From NCBI GenBank assembly GCA_015487755.1, contig WFPG01000284.1, forward strand, positions 1-9,598: a stretch of DNA of 9,598 nucleotides, given 5' to 3'. Below, one piece after another: positions 1-7,343 of the stretch. A model generated the notes under the pieces. The model ran no database searches. It was not told where the DNA came from and saw only the letters and a list, made by a program, of their open reading frames with translations. Both the position numbers and the translations under genes were made by a program. Every line of letters begins with the position of its first letter. Within the stretch, counting starts at the first letter, position 1. Source of the DNA: Acidobacteriota bacterium. Its GTDB lineage: Bacteria; Acidobacteriota; Holophagae; Thermotomaculales; Thermotomaculaceae.

Positions 1-1817
1 ATTATGGATATTGAGGCTGGGGTTACACCTGGTATTCTTGAGGCTTGCGCAAGGTTTACAGGCCTTACTTTTTCAAGTTTTTCCCTGACTTCTCTTGATA
101 ACCCTGAAATATTATAGTCAAAACCTTCAGGTATCTTTACCTTCTCCAAATCCCTGGCCTTCTCCACCCTTGCAATTTCCCTGTCTATGTAGCCTTTATA
201 CTTTACCGCTGTCTCTACCTCTGTTGAAAACTCTGTTTTAAAATCCTGCAAAAGGTAAGGCTCAACCATTTCAAAACTTATTTCAGGCCTTTTTAACAAC
301 TTCTCAAATGTGTGAACCTTTGATTTGTCAATGGAAGGAAAATCAATAAAAAACTCTTCTCTCAAAACCTTTTTCACAGGCAAAGATACAACTTCTTTTA
401 GGTATTTATCTATCTTTTCGTACTTTACCAACATTCTTTTATAAGTCTCTTGGTCAATTAAACCGACCTTGTAGCCTATAGGCATTAGCCTTTTGTCCGC
501 AGTGTAATGGTCAAGCAAAAGCCTGTATTCGCTTCTTGAGGTAAACATTCTGTAAGGCTCGTCAACGCCCTTTGTCACAAGGTCGTCTATCATTACCCCT
601 ATGTAAGATTGGTCTCTCCCTAAAACAACAGACTCTCTATCCTTCAAAGACAAAGCGGCATTTATCCCCGCTATCAAGCCCTGGCCTGCAGCCTCTTCAT
701 ACCCTGAAGTGCCGTTTATCTGGCCTGCAAAATATAGCCCTTTAATTTCCTTTGACTCAAGGGACACTTTAAGGCTTAAAGGGTTAATTGAGAAGTATTC
801 AATGGCATAGCCCGGCCTTAAAATCTCTACATTTTCAAGCCCCTTTATTGTCCTTAAATACTGATATTGAACTTCAACGGGCAGAGAGGTTGAAACCCCG
901 TTAACATAGTATTCAACGGTAAACCTTGATTCTGGCTCAAGAAAAACCTGATGCCTCTCCCTATCGGGAAACTTTTTTAACTTATCCTCAATTGAAGGGC
1001 AGTACCTTGGGCCTACCCCCTGAATAAGCCCTGAATAAAGGGAAGAGCGGTGTATGTTTTTAAAGATAATCTCATGGGTTTTTTCATTTGTATAGGTTAA
1101 ATAGCATGGAATCTGGTCTACTTCCCTTTTTGGTGGGTTAAAGGAAAAAAACGGCGGGGGGACATCTCCGTCCTGCCTTTCCATTTTTGAGAAATCAATT
1201 GAGTTTTTGTGAACCCTTGCAGGTGTGCCTGTTTTAAACCTTGTTAACTCAAAACCCAAATCCCTTAAATTATCGGCAAGGGTTAACGAGGGTATCTCAT
1301 TAGTCCTTCCTGCAGGGTAGGTTTTATCCCCTATAAATATCTTTCCTCCTAAAAAGGTGCCTGTTGAAACTATCACCTTTTTGCAGGAAATAACATTTCC
1401 AGATTCAAGGATAACCTTTGACACTTCTCCGTTTTTGACAACTATTTCCCTTGCAATGTCCTGAATAAGGTAAAGGTTTTCGGTTTCTTCAAGAAGTTTC
1501 CTCATTTCAAGCCTGTACATCACTTTGTCGGCCTGAGCCCTCGGCGCCTGAACCGCGGGGCCTCTGCTTTTGTTAAGCATTCTGAATTGAATGCCTGTTT
1601 TATCAATAACCCTTGCCATTAAACCGCCGAGTGCGTCAATCTCCCTTACAATATGCCCTTTAGCAAGCCCGCCTATTGCAGGGTTGCAGGACATCTGCCC
1701 TACCACATCAAGGTTTATTGTTAAAAGGCAGGTTTTAAATCCCAATTTTGCTGTGGCATAGCCTGCTTCGCAGCCTGCATGCCCCGCGCCGATAACAACT
1801 ACATCAAAATCTATCAT
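1..1817 (-). CDS. mnmG: tRNA uridine-5-carboxymethylaminomethyl modification enzyme MnmG (GidA), 3'-truncated by window edge
   Basis: FAD-dependent subunit of the cytoplasmic MnmEG complex, which installs the (carboxymethyl)aminomethyl group on wobble uridine U34 of certain tRNAs. The reading frame is open from the ATG at 1817 to the window edge, giving 605 codons. Visible landmarks: the N-terminal Rossmann dinucleotide motif GAGHAGCE (residues 10-17), the SCNPAIGG block (43-50), the first GidA signature GPAVQAPRAQADK (86-98) and the second signature around YFAGQINGTSGYEEA (362-376). The last residues seen, GVTPASISI, match the start of the C-terminal helical tail, so probably only 12 to 25 residues are missing. 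The start lies one base after the mnmE stop, with an AGGAAAG ribosome binding site inside the mnmE 3' end. The gene order mnmE-mnmG fits the two proteins acting as one complex. Identity is very secure. Confidence 0.97.
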   Translation of the reverse strand, partial: MIDFDVVVIGAGHAGCEAGYATAKLGFKTCLLTINLDVVGQMSCNPAIGGLAKGHIVREIDALGGLMARVIDKTGIQFRMLNKSRGPAVQAPRAQADKVMYRLEMRKLLEETENLYLIQDIAREIVVKNGEVSKVILESGNVISCKKVIVSTGTFLGGKIFIGDKTYPAGRTNEIPSLTLADNLRDLGFELTRFKTGTPARVHKNSIDFSKMERQDGDVPPPFFSFNPPKREVDQIPCYLTYTNEKTHEIIFKNIHRSSLYSGLIQGVGPRYCPSIEDKLKKFPDRERHQVFLEPESRFTVEYYVNGVSTSLPVEVQYQYLRTIKGLENVEILRPGYAIEYFSINPLSLKVSLESKEIKGLYFAGQINGTSGYEEAAGQGLIAGINAALSLKDRESVVLGRDQSYIGVMIDDLVTKGVDEPYRMFTSRSEYRLLLDHYTADKRLMPIGYKVGLIDQETYKRMLVKYEKIDKYLKEVVSLPVKKVLREEFFIDFPSIDKSKVHTFEKLLKRPEISFEMVEPYLLQDFKTEFSTEVETAVKYKGYIDREIARVEKARDLEKVKIPEGFDYNISGLSREVREKLEKVRPVNLAQASRIPGVTPASISI

Positions 1818-1818
1818 T

Positions 1819-3129
1819 TCACTTTCCTAAACAAAAGTTTCCGAAAACGCTGTCAAGTATATTGTTTGTGGTTATCTCCCCGATTACCCCTTCAAGAACT
1901 TCAACCGCTTCGTTTAAAATAGCGCTTCCCACTTCAGGAAGCAATAATCCTTCAGCCTCCTGTTTAAAGTGCTCAAGTATTTTTTTAGCCTCGGTAAGAG
2001 AGCGGTACTGCCTTTCAGAGAAGATAAAGTTTTCTGAAAAATCCGCCTTGCTGAAATAGTTGTAAACCTCTTCAAGCAATCGGGTTACACCTTTATTCAA
2101 CTTTGCGGATATTTTAATGCCTTCAAAGTTATCAGGCTCTTTCAAGTCAATTTTATTAAAGACCTTTATTATCTTATAGTTAAACCTTTCAAGGGAAGGA
2201 TTGGTTTCAAAGTTTTTGTCTTCCCCGTCAAACATATAAAGGATTAGGTCTGCCTCTTCAAGTTCCCTAAAGGTTCTTTCTATTCCAAGAGACTCAACCT
2301 TGCCTTCCCCCTTTCTGATTCCCGCCGTGTCAACAAAGGAAAACTTCAACCCTTTGTACTCAATGTCAACCTCAATAGAATCTGTGGTTGTTCCGGGGAT
2401 TTCGGTAACTATTGCCCTTTCAAACCCTGCTATTGCGTTTAAAAGGGAAGACTTACCTACATTGGGTTTTCCCGCTATTACTATCTTTGCCCCTTTAAGC
2501 AAGTACCTTGTTTTTTTGTAAACATCAAGAACTTTGTTTAAAGATTTCAAACTTTCATTAACAATAGGTAGAGACTTATCAATTGCGCTTGAGGTTTCCT
2601 CTTCTTCGGGGTATTCTATTGCAGCCTCTAAAAATGCAATTGCTTCAATAAGGTTGTTTTTTAAAGAAAGGACAAAGTTAGACAACTTGCCTGAAAGGTT
2701 TGACAAAACCATTGCCTGATATCTATTTTCCGCAGAAATTATAGTGTTTATTGCTTCTGCGTCTATTAGGTTAATCTTCCCGTTGAAAAGCGCTCTCTTT
2801 GTAAACTCCCCCGGCTCGGCAAGCCTTGCCAGCCCTGAATCAACTATATCTGAAACAACAGAGTAGAGAATGTAGGGGGAGCCGTGAAGGTGAAATTCAA
2901 CAGTATCTTCCCCTGTGTAAGATTTAGGGGATTTAAAAAAAACAAGATAGCCCGTGTCTTCAACCCTTCCCTTAAATTTCCCGAAGTACATTTTTCCGTG
3001 CTCAATCCTTTCGGGTAAAGGAGAAAAAAATCTTTTTGCTATATCGAGTGATTTTTCACCTGATACCCTCACAATCCCCACTCCGCCCTTGCCAGGCGGG
3101 GTGGCAATTGCTACTATTGTGCGGTTCAT
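1819..3129 (-). CDS. mnmE: tRNA modification GTPase MnmE (TrmE)
   Basis: GTPase partner of MnmG in wobble-uridine modification of tRNA; it binds a folate one-carbon donor through its N-terminal domain. The 436-residue length is close to the family norm of about 450. The N-terminal TrmE domain spans roughly 1-115 (start MNRTIVAIATPPGKGGVGIV), followed by a helical domain interrupted by the G domain at about 212-360. GTPase motifs are all present: P-loop GKPNVGKS (220-227), the switch I TTT (247-249), DTAG (267-270), NKID (325-328) and SAK (341-343). The C-terminus is CLGK (433-436), the conserved C-x-G-K motif of MnmE with Leu at the variable position. The start codon overlaps the jag stop as ATGA (4 bases), and the stop is one base from the mnmG start, so the three genes are probably translationally coupled. 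Nothing looks degraded. Confidence 0.98.
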   Translation of the reverse strand: MNRTIVAIATPPGKGGVGIVRVSGEKSLDIAKRFFSPLPERIEHGKMYFGKFKGRVEDTGYLVFFKSPKSYTGEDTVEFHLHGSPYILYSVVSDIVDSGLARLAEPGEFTKRALFNGKINLIDAEAINTIISAENRYQAMVLSNLSGKLSNFVLSLKNNLIEAIAFLEAAIEYPEEEETSSAIDKSLPIVNESLKSLNKVLDVYKKTRYLLKGAKIVIAGKPNVGKSSLLNAIAGFERAIVTEIPGTTTDSIEVDIEYKGLKFSFVDTAGIRKGEGKVESLGIERTFRELEEADLILYMFDGEDKNFETNPSLERFNYKIIKVFNKIDLKEPDNFEGIKISAKLNKGVTRLLEEVYNYFSKADFSENFIFSERQYRSLTEAKKILEHFKQEAEGLLLPEVGSAILNEAVEVLEGVIGEITTNNILDSVFGNFCLGK

Positions 3130-3776
3130 CTCTTCTTTTTAAGGTAAACCTTAACCTTTTTTAGAAATCCGTTGCCTAAACTCTCTGTTGCCACAAACTT
3201 ATCGTCTTTTAAAGTTATGTGAATTTGCCTTCTTTCAGCAGGATTCATAGGGGAAAATATGTAAGGCTTGCCTAAATTTTTAACCTTTTCGGCAGCCTTT
3301 CTTGCCATTTCCCTCAACTCTTTTATTCTGTTAAACCTGAAACTTCTGCACTCAAGAACAACCGGCTTTCCGTTATTTCCCCTACTTAAAGCCTTGTTTG
3401 CAAGGTGCTGAAAAGCGTCAAGCAAAGCACCGTTTTCTTCAAGGAAAAGTTCTTCGTCTTCCCCTTTTATCTCAAATTCAATTCCGTCTTTAACCCTGGA
3501 AAAAAAAGCAATTACATCAAGCCCCGCCTTTTTAAACCAATCGTTTAAAACGCTTTCAACCTTTGTTGCGCCTTCAGGCTTTTTTTTGTTTTTATTTCCC
3601 TTTCCTATTGCGTCAATCCTTATTGTTACCTCTCCCGCAAGGGGGCTGAAAAGGGAGTTGTCTGTTGAAATCACTGTATAATGTATCAATTCCGGGTTTA
3701 CATTGTAGTAAAGAGAAGCCTTTTCAAGAGCCTCTTCAATGTCTTTTCCTGAAAATAAAGTCTTTGATAAATTCAT
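3126..3776 (-). CDS. jag: RNA-binding protein Jag/KhpB (EloR family), with atypical KH loop
   Basis: Jag/KhpB proteins have a Jag-N domain, a type II KH domain and an R3H domain, and are linked to RNA binding and to control of cell elongation and division. The start chosen is ATG at 3776 (216 residues), because AGAGG at 3782-3786 sits 5 bases upstream; a longer GTG start at 3782 would itself lie in that site. In this numbering the Jag-N-like region is about 1-60, a Lys/Asn-rich linker follows, KH is about 73-145 and R3H about 146-216. The R3H signature NPAERRQIH (178-186) is intact. The KH loop, normally GxxG, reads EENG with acidic residues, and the usual KKGFLG-like motif of Jag-N is not visible. 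It lies between yidC and mnmE, its usual place where present. Family membership is sure; RNA binding by the KH domain is doubtful. Confidence 0.92.
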   Translation of the reverse strand: MNLSKTLFSGKDIEEALEKASLYYNVNPELIHYTVISTDNSLFSPLAGEVTIRIDAIGKGNKNKKKPEGATKVESVLNDWFKKAGLDVIAFFSRVKDGIEFEIKGEDEELFLEENGALLDAFQHLANKALSRGNNGKPVVLECRSFRFNRIKELREMARKAAEKVKNLGKPYIFSPMNPAERRQIHITLKDDKFVATESLGNGFLKKVKVYLKKKR

Positions 3777-3781
3777 ATTCA

Positions 3782-3786
3782 CCTCT
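3782..3786 (-). promoter_or_regulatory. Ribosome binding site deciding the jag start
   Basis: The minus strand reads AGAGG, then TGAAT, then ATG at 3776, a spacing of 5 bases. It overlaps the yidC TGA stop (3786-3788), so jag translation is probably coupled to termination of yidC. It favours ATG at 3776 over the GTG at 3782. Confidence 0.7.
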
Positions 3787-5390
3787 CAAGCAGCAGTCTT
3801 CATCTGTTTATTTAATATTAGTTGCTGAAAAATCTGGAAGATATTGTTTGTTGTCCAGTATAACAACAATCCAGAAGGAGCGTATATTAACACAAAGGTA
3901 ATTACAACAGGCATAATTAACATCATTCTCTGCTGGTTCTTGTCTCCGGCCGCAGGGGTTAACAATTGAACAACAAGTTGAGTAACACCCATAGCGATAG
4001 GAAGGACAAAGTATGGGTCGTGGGCAGACAAATCTTTAATCCAGAGTATCCAGGGCGCCATTCTCAAATCAATAATGTTTAAAAGAAGGGAGTAAATGGC
4101 GAAGAATATGGGGATTTGAACAAGCATAGGCAGGCAGCCCCCTAACGGGTTAACCCCCTCTCTCTTGTAAAGTTCCTGCAATTCCTGGTTCATCTTCGCC
4201 TTCATTGTCATATCGTTGCCGTACTTTTTGTACTTTTCCTGAATAGCCTTGACTTTAGGCTGTAACTCTTTCATCTTCTGGGCTGATTTTAAGCCTGCTG
4301 AATTCAAAGGGAAGAGCACTATTCTAACAAGTATTGTGAAGATAACAATCGACCAGCCCCAGTTTCCGACAAACTTGTTAATCCATTTCAAAAGAATAAA
4401 AAGCCACTTGCCGAATGCACCGAACCATCCGAAGTTTACAAGTTCCTTGTAACTTTTGCCAAGTGCCCCTAACCTTTCGTACTCTTTAGGGCCTAAATAA
4501 AAACTTCCCTTAAATTCACCCTTTAAGGAAGCCTTTAATGAGCAAACAGAGTATGTTTTTTTTCCTTCAGTGTAGTTGTACAATTCAGGCTTTAAATCCT
4601 TAAACCCTTTAGCAGGGGTTAAAATCTTTGTAAAGTACTTATTCTCAATTGCAACCCACTTTGCTTTGACGGGAACCTTTTCTTTTGCTAATTTCTTTTT
4701 CTTAACCCTTTCAACCTCGCCGTCAAAATAGTAGGCTATTTCGTCTTCGGTACTGTACCTGCTTTCCGCTTTTTCGGAAGAGTTTAAGCCGGCACCTAAT
4801 GAAATATAGGCATTGTCAAGCCCCTGTACCGAAAAATCAAGCAAATAATCATTTTTAAGTGTGAAAACCTTTTTAATCTCAAAGCCATTTATCGAATAAG
4901 TAAATGTAATTGAATTGCCATGAACGATTGTATTAAAAACAACATCTTCAAGGGATTTGTCTTTTTCATAAAGGGTAAAAGGTTTGTCATAATCAATGGC
5001 TTTGTTCACCAAATCGTAGAATTTTCCGTTTTTATCTTTATACTTTTTTAGAACAATGGATTTAGCAACCCCCCCTTTGTTTGAAAAAACAATTTTTACA
5101 AAATCGTTTTCAAGAGTGTAATCTTTAACTTCAACGGCAGGGGCTTGGTTGAAAAAATTGTAGTTATCCTCTTTTTTCTGCAAATTTTCTTCTTTTGTTT
5201 CTTTCAATTCTTTAGAAAGAGTTGCTTTGCTTTCAACCTTGTTTTTTACAGTTTTTTCTTTAGTATCAATTTTTGTAGTTTTGGTCTTAACAACCTGCTT
5301 TTTAGGCATATACTTTTCAACAACAAACTTTTGCCAGAAAATAATGAAAGTTATGGCAAGAACAATTGCAATTAGCGTTCGCTTATCCAT
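3786..5390 (-). CDS. yidC: Membrane protein insertase YidC (OxaI/Alb3 family, diderm type)
   Basis: Inner-membrane insertase that integrates proteins alone or with SecYEG. The 534-residue layout is the Gram-negative form: a first transmembrane helix at about 5-24, a Lys/Thr/Glu-rich low-complexity linker (about 30-76), a large periplasmic domain (about 85-320) and the conserved insertase core (about 325-530). The core holds the predicted second transmembrane helix around 344-362 with the conserved hydrophilic-groove Arg (R356 in TILVRIVLFPL), a charged cytoplasmic hairpin (about 366-410), the segment NPLGGCLPMLVQIPIF (414-429) and a final helix region ending YWTTNNIFQIFQQ (511-523). ATG at 5390 is supported by AAGGAG at 5397-5402, six bases upstream. 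It follows yidD by 12 bases. The large periplasmic domain is the best evidence in the window for a diderm host. Confidence 0.98.
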   Translation of the reverse strand: MDKRTLIAIVLAITFIIFWQKFVVEKYMPKKQVVKTKTTKIDTKEKTVKNKVESKATLSKELKETKEENLQKKEDNYNFFNQAPAVEVKDYTLENDFVKIVFSNKGGVAKSIVLKKYKDKNGKFYDLVNKAIDYDKPFTLYEKDKSLEDVVFNTIVHGNSITFTYSINGFEIKKVFTLKNDYLLDFSVQGLDNAYISLGAGLNSSEKAESRYSTEDEIAYYFDGEVERVKKKKLAKEKVPVKAKWVAIENKYFTKILTPAKGFKDLKPELYNYTEGKKTYSVCSLKASLKGEFKGSFYLGPKEYERLGALGKSYKELVNFGWFGAFGKWLFILLKWINKFVGNWGWSIVIFTILVRIVLFPLNSAGLKSAQKMKELQPKVKAIQEKYKKYGNDMTMKAKMNQELQELYKREGVNPLGGCLPMLVQIPIFFAIYSLLLNIIDLRMAPWILWIKDLSAHDPYFVLPIAMGVTQLVVQLLTPAAGDKNQQRMMLIMPVVITFVLIYAPSGLLLYWTTNNIFQIFQQLILNKQMKTAA

Positions 5391-5402
5391 CCTCTACTCC
5401 TT

Positions 5403-5612
5403 CTATTTTAGTGGGTCATATCCGCCCGGATGAAACGGATGACACTTTAATATCCTTTTTAATGCTAACCATCCCCCCTTGAAAAAGCCGTACTTTTCAA
5501 CCGCCTGCAAAGCATAATTGGAACAGGTAGGGGTAAACCTGCAAGTCGGCGGAAAAAGCGGCGAGATAAATTTTTGATAACCTTTAATTAGCAGAATTAA
5601 AATCTTTTTCAT
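5403..5612 (-). CDS. yidD: Membrane protein insertion efficiency factor YidD
   Basis: Small membrane-associated protein thought to assist YidC-dependent insertion. At 69 residues it has the usual family length. It shows the family pattern throughout: an amphipathic or hydrophobic N-terminus ([17 protein letters not shown], residues 2-18), [11 protein letters not shown] (24-34) and the C-terminal [12 protein letters not shown] (57-68). The three conserved cysteines are C24, C30 and C57. Its start lies inside the end of rnpA (29-base overlap in another frame) with only a weak purine-rich site upstream, so it probably depends on coupling to rnpA translation. The position between rnpA and yidC is the conserved one. 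Confidence 0.97.
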   Translation of the reverse strand: MKKILILLIKGYQKFISPLFPPTCRFTPTCSNYALQAVEKYGFFKGGWLALKRILKCHPFHPGGYDPLK

Positions 5613-5937
5613 TTATCCAGTTTAAAAAGTCTGCAATTTCCCTGTCTAAAACTTCAAAATCCGCTTTTTTAGCCTTTTTTTTGGTGTTTACAACATACCA
5701 GATATTTTCAGGGAAAGAATTTAACCTTAATCTTACCACTTCTCTTAAAAGCCTCTTTATTCTATTTCTCTTAACGGCCTTACCTATTTTCCTTGATACG
5801 GTAAAACCGAAGAGTTTTTCGTCTTTGCCGCGCAAAAAGTAAATAACAAGGTGATTTGTGGAAAATTTCTTTCCCCTTGTATAAACCTCTAAAAATTGTT
5901 TTCTCTTTTTAAGCCTGTACTCTCTCTTTAAAGACAA
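5584..5937 (-). CDS. rnpA: Ribonuclease P protein component
   Basis: Protein subunit of RNase P, which binds the catalytic RNA and the 5' leader of pre-tRNAs. The 117 residues cover the whole family: the N-terminal [20 protein letters not shown] (residues 5-24), the central Arg-rich RNR motif [15 protein letters not shown] (52-66), and a C-terminal strand-helix region [14 protein letters not shown] (81-94). The start is a TTG at 5937. It is the first usable start after the rpmH TAA, which is in the same frame with only one codon (ATC) between, and it gives the expected N-terminal length. No good Shine-Dalgarno sequence precedes it, so re-initiation after rpmH is likely. The 3' end overlaps yidD by 29 bases. 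Confidence 0.96.
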   Translation of the reverse strand: MSLKREYRLKKRKQFLEVYTRGKKFSTNHLVIYFLRGKDEKLFGFTVSRKIGKAVKRNRIKRLLREVVRLRLNSFPENIWYVVNTKKKAKKADFEVLDREIADFLNWINEKDFNSAN

Positions 5938-5940
5938 GAT

Positions 5941-6075
5941 TTAAACGGCTAATCTTTTTCTGCCCTTTCTTCTTCTTGCATTTATAACTTTTCTTCCGGC
6001 TTTTGTTCTCATTCTAACCAAAAAACCGTGAGTTTTTTTTCTTTTTCTTCTGTTTGGCCTGTATGTAGGTTGCAT
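5941..6075 (-). CDS. rpmH: 50S ribosomal protein L34
   Basis: A 44-codon gene encoding one of the smallest proteins of the large ribosomal subunit. The translation begins [18 protein letters not shown] and continues through a highly basic Arg/Lys-rich tail to KRLAV, the standard L34 pattern (TYxP..RKRKxxHGFxxRM, then GRxVIxxRRxKGRxxL). Length equals the family norm. ATG at 6075 has the strong ribosome binding site GGGAGGAA just upstream. It is the first gene of the housekeeping operon, behind a well-formed promoter. It ends with TAA three bases before the rnpA TTG start and in the same frame. Confidence 0.98.
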   Translation of the reverse strand: MQPTYRPNRRKRKKTHGFLVRMRTKAGRKVINARRRKGRKRLAV

Positions 6076-6077
6076 AC

Positions 6078-6085
6078 TTCCTCCC
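6078..6085 (-). promoter_or_regulatory. Strong ribosome binding site of rpmH
   Basis: The minus strand reads GGGAGGAA followed by GT and the ATG at 6075; the GGAGG core (6080-6084) is 4 bases from the start codon. It contrasts with the absence of such a site before rnpA, the next gene. Confidence 0.8.
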
Positions 6086-6108
6086 TCTCTTGATAAATTG
6101 TCCTTAAT

Positions 6109-6137
6109 ATTAAAAACAATAAGCGATTAAAAGTCAA
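6109..6137 (-). promoter_or_regulatory. Predicted sigma70-type promoter of the rpmH-mnmG operon
   Basis: On the minus strand a -35 element TTGACT (6132-6137, 5 of 6 to TTGACA) and a -10 element TTTAAT (6109-6114, 5 of 6 to TATAAT) are separated by exactly 17 bases (6115-6131). The predicted transcription start near 6102 gives a leader of about 27 bases that contains the rpmH ribosome binding site. The promoter lies directly downstream of the terminator of the preceding gene, as expected for an independent unit. Confidence 0.75.
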
Positions 6138-6157
6138 ATAAAAATTAATAAACAAGT

Positions 6158-6179
6158 AAAAAGGGGGATAATTCCCCCT
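6158..6179 (-). terminator. Rho-independent terminator after the dehydrogenase gene
   Basis: On the minus strand AGGGGGA and TCCCCCT form a 7-base-pair stem around a 4-base loop, followed by a run of T (complement of the A run at 6158-6162). It begins only 7 bases after the dehydrogenase stop codon and separates the microcompartment-side transcript from the rpmH promoter. There is no T run on the other side, so it should act on the minus strand only. Confidence 0.85.
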
Positions 6180-6185
6180 ATATAA

Positions 6186-7304
6186 TTAAAGTTTCCTCGC
6201 TACCTCTTCCGCAACTTCTAAAGTTGAATTGTTTCCGCCCATATCGTATGTTTTAACCTTGCCTTCTTTAATTACTGTCGCAATAGCGTTTTCAAGCCTT
6301 GAAGCAAGTTCCTTTTCTCCTAACCATTCAAGCATAAGTTTAACGGTTAAAAGCATAGCCATAGGGTTAACCTTATACTTGCCGGCATACTTAGGTGCGG
6401 AGCCGTGGGTAGGCTCAAAAACGGCATAGTCTTTTCCGATATTGGCAGCAGAGGCAAAGCCTAAACCGCCAACCAATTGAGCGGAAAGGTCTGAAATAAT
6501 GTCTCCGAAAAGGTTTTCTGCAACAAGCACGCTGTAATTTTCAGGGTTTTTAACAAGCCACATACACATAGCGTCAATGTTTGTTTCCCACAACTCTATA
6601 TTGGGATAATCTTTCGCAATTTCCCTTGCAACCCTTGTCATTAACCCGCCTGTTTCTCTTAAAACATTGGGTTTTTCAACCAATGTAACGGTAGGCCTTC
6701 CTGTCTCTTTAGCATACTCAAAGGCAGCCCTCACTATCCTTTCACAGCCCTTTTTAGTCATAATCCTCGTTGAAATTGCTATCTCATTTTCAGGAACATC
6801 CATAAACCTCTGCATCTTTTTACTGTGCTCAAAAAGGCAATTTTTTAAACTGTCTTTAACGGGATAAAACTCAACCCCTGCATACATCCCTTCTGTATTT
6901 TCCCTGAAAATTACAAGGTCAATGTTGTCTTTGTAGTTTAACGGGTTTCCCGGGTATGCCTTGCAAGGCCTCATATTTATCCCAAGGTCAAAAAATTGCC
7001 TCAACTTTACAATAGGGGAAAAATACTCATAACCCTTATCCCTTAATTCAGGGGCTAACTCCTCTTTAGCCTCATCTTTCGGCTTTGAGGTTATTGCCCC
7101 GAAAAGAGCACAATCTGTTGTCTTCATCATTTCAATAGTTCTATCGGGAAGGGGATTACCCTCTGTTTTCCAGAATTCCCAGCCGATGTCGCCGTGAATG
7201 TATTCGGCATCAAGTTTTAAAGTATCAAGGACAATCTTTGCGGCCTCCATAACATCGTTTCCCACTCCGTCTCCGGGAAGCCACGCGATCCTGTACTTAG
7301 CCAT
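6186..7304 (-). CDS. Isocitrate/isopropylmalate dehydrogenase family protein (decarboxylating hydroxyacid dehydrogenase)
   Basis: Oxidative decarboxylase of the isocitrate, isopropylmalate and homoisocitrate group, 372 residues, cytosolic. Aligned by eye with E. coli isocitrate dehydrogenase, the substrate and metal residues are present: S96 (S113), R102, R112, R134, Y141 (Y160), K211 (K230), D244, D268 and D272; N115 is replaced by I98. Motifs include RENTEGMYAG (134-143) and NLFGDIISDLSAQLVGGLG (264-282). The cofactor loop HGSAPKYAGKYKVNP (300-314) carries Lys-Tyr (305-306) and V312, with Y353 further on, as in NADP enzymes, and lacks the Asp typical of NAD isopropylmalate dehydrogenases; the Arg matching R395 is missing. 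NADP-linked isocitrate oxidation is the best guess, but substrate is not settled. It follows deoC by 39 bases with no clear terminator between, so it may be co-transcribed with the microcompartment genes. Confidence 0.88.
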   Translation of the reverse strand: MAKYRIAWLPGDGVGNDVMEAAKIVLDTLKLDAEYIHGDIGWEFWKTEGNPLPDRTIEMMKTTDCALFGAITSKPKDEAKEELAPELRDKGYEYFSPIVKLRQFFDLGINMRPCKAYPGNPLNYKDNIDLVIFRENTEGMYAGVEFYPVKDSLKNCLFEHSKKMQRFMDVPENEIAISTRIMTKKGCERIVRAAFEYAKETGRPTVTLVEKPNVLRETGGLMTRVAREIAKDYPNIELWETNIDAMCMWLVKNPENYSVLVAENLFGDIISDLSAQLVGGLGFASAANIGKDYAVFEPTHGSAPKYAGKYKVNPMAMLLTVKLMLEWLGEKELASRLENAIATVIKEGKVKTYDMGGNNSTLEVAEEVARKL

Positions 7305-7309
7305 TAAAT

Positions 7310-7315
7310 CCTCCT
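7310..7315 (-). promoter_or_regulatory. Consensus ribosome binding site of the dehydrogenase gene
   Basis: AGGAGG on the minus strand, 5 bases before the ATG at 7304. It is the only perfect AGGAGG I noticed before a gene here and fits efficient translation independent of the upstream, tightly coupled genes. Confidence 0.8.
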
Positions 7316-7343
7316 CTTAAAATTTATATACACCCTTTCGGGA

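Noticed and set aside
3777..3782. GTG at 3782 as the jag start (two residues longer)
   Set aside because: The GTG forms part of the AGAGGTG ribosome binding site; ATG at 3776 has ideal spacing from it.
5145..5375. Plus-strand open frame encoding a Phe-rich hydrophobic peptide
   Set aside because: It is the antisense of the Lys-rich linker and first membrane helix of YidC; the Phe runs are complements of Lys codons, and no ribosome binding site or family match is visible.
6162..6179. G/C hairpin at 6162-6179 as a bidirectional terminator
   Set aside because: Only the minus strand has a T run after the stem, and no plus-strand gene ends here.
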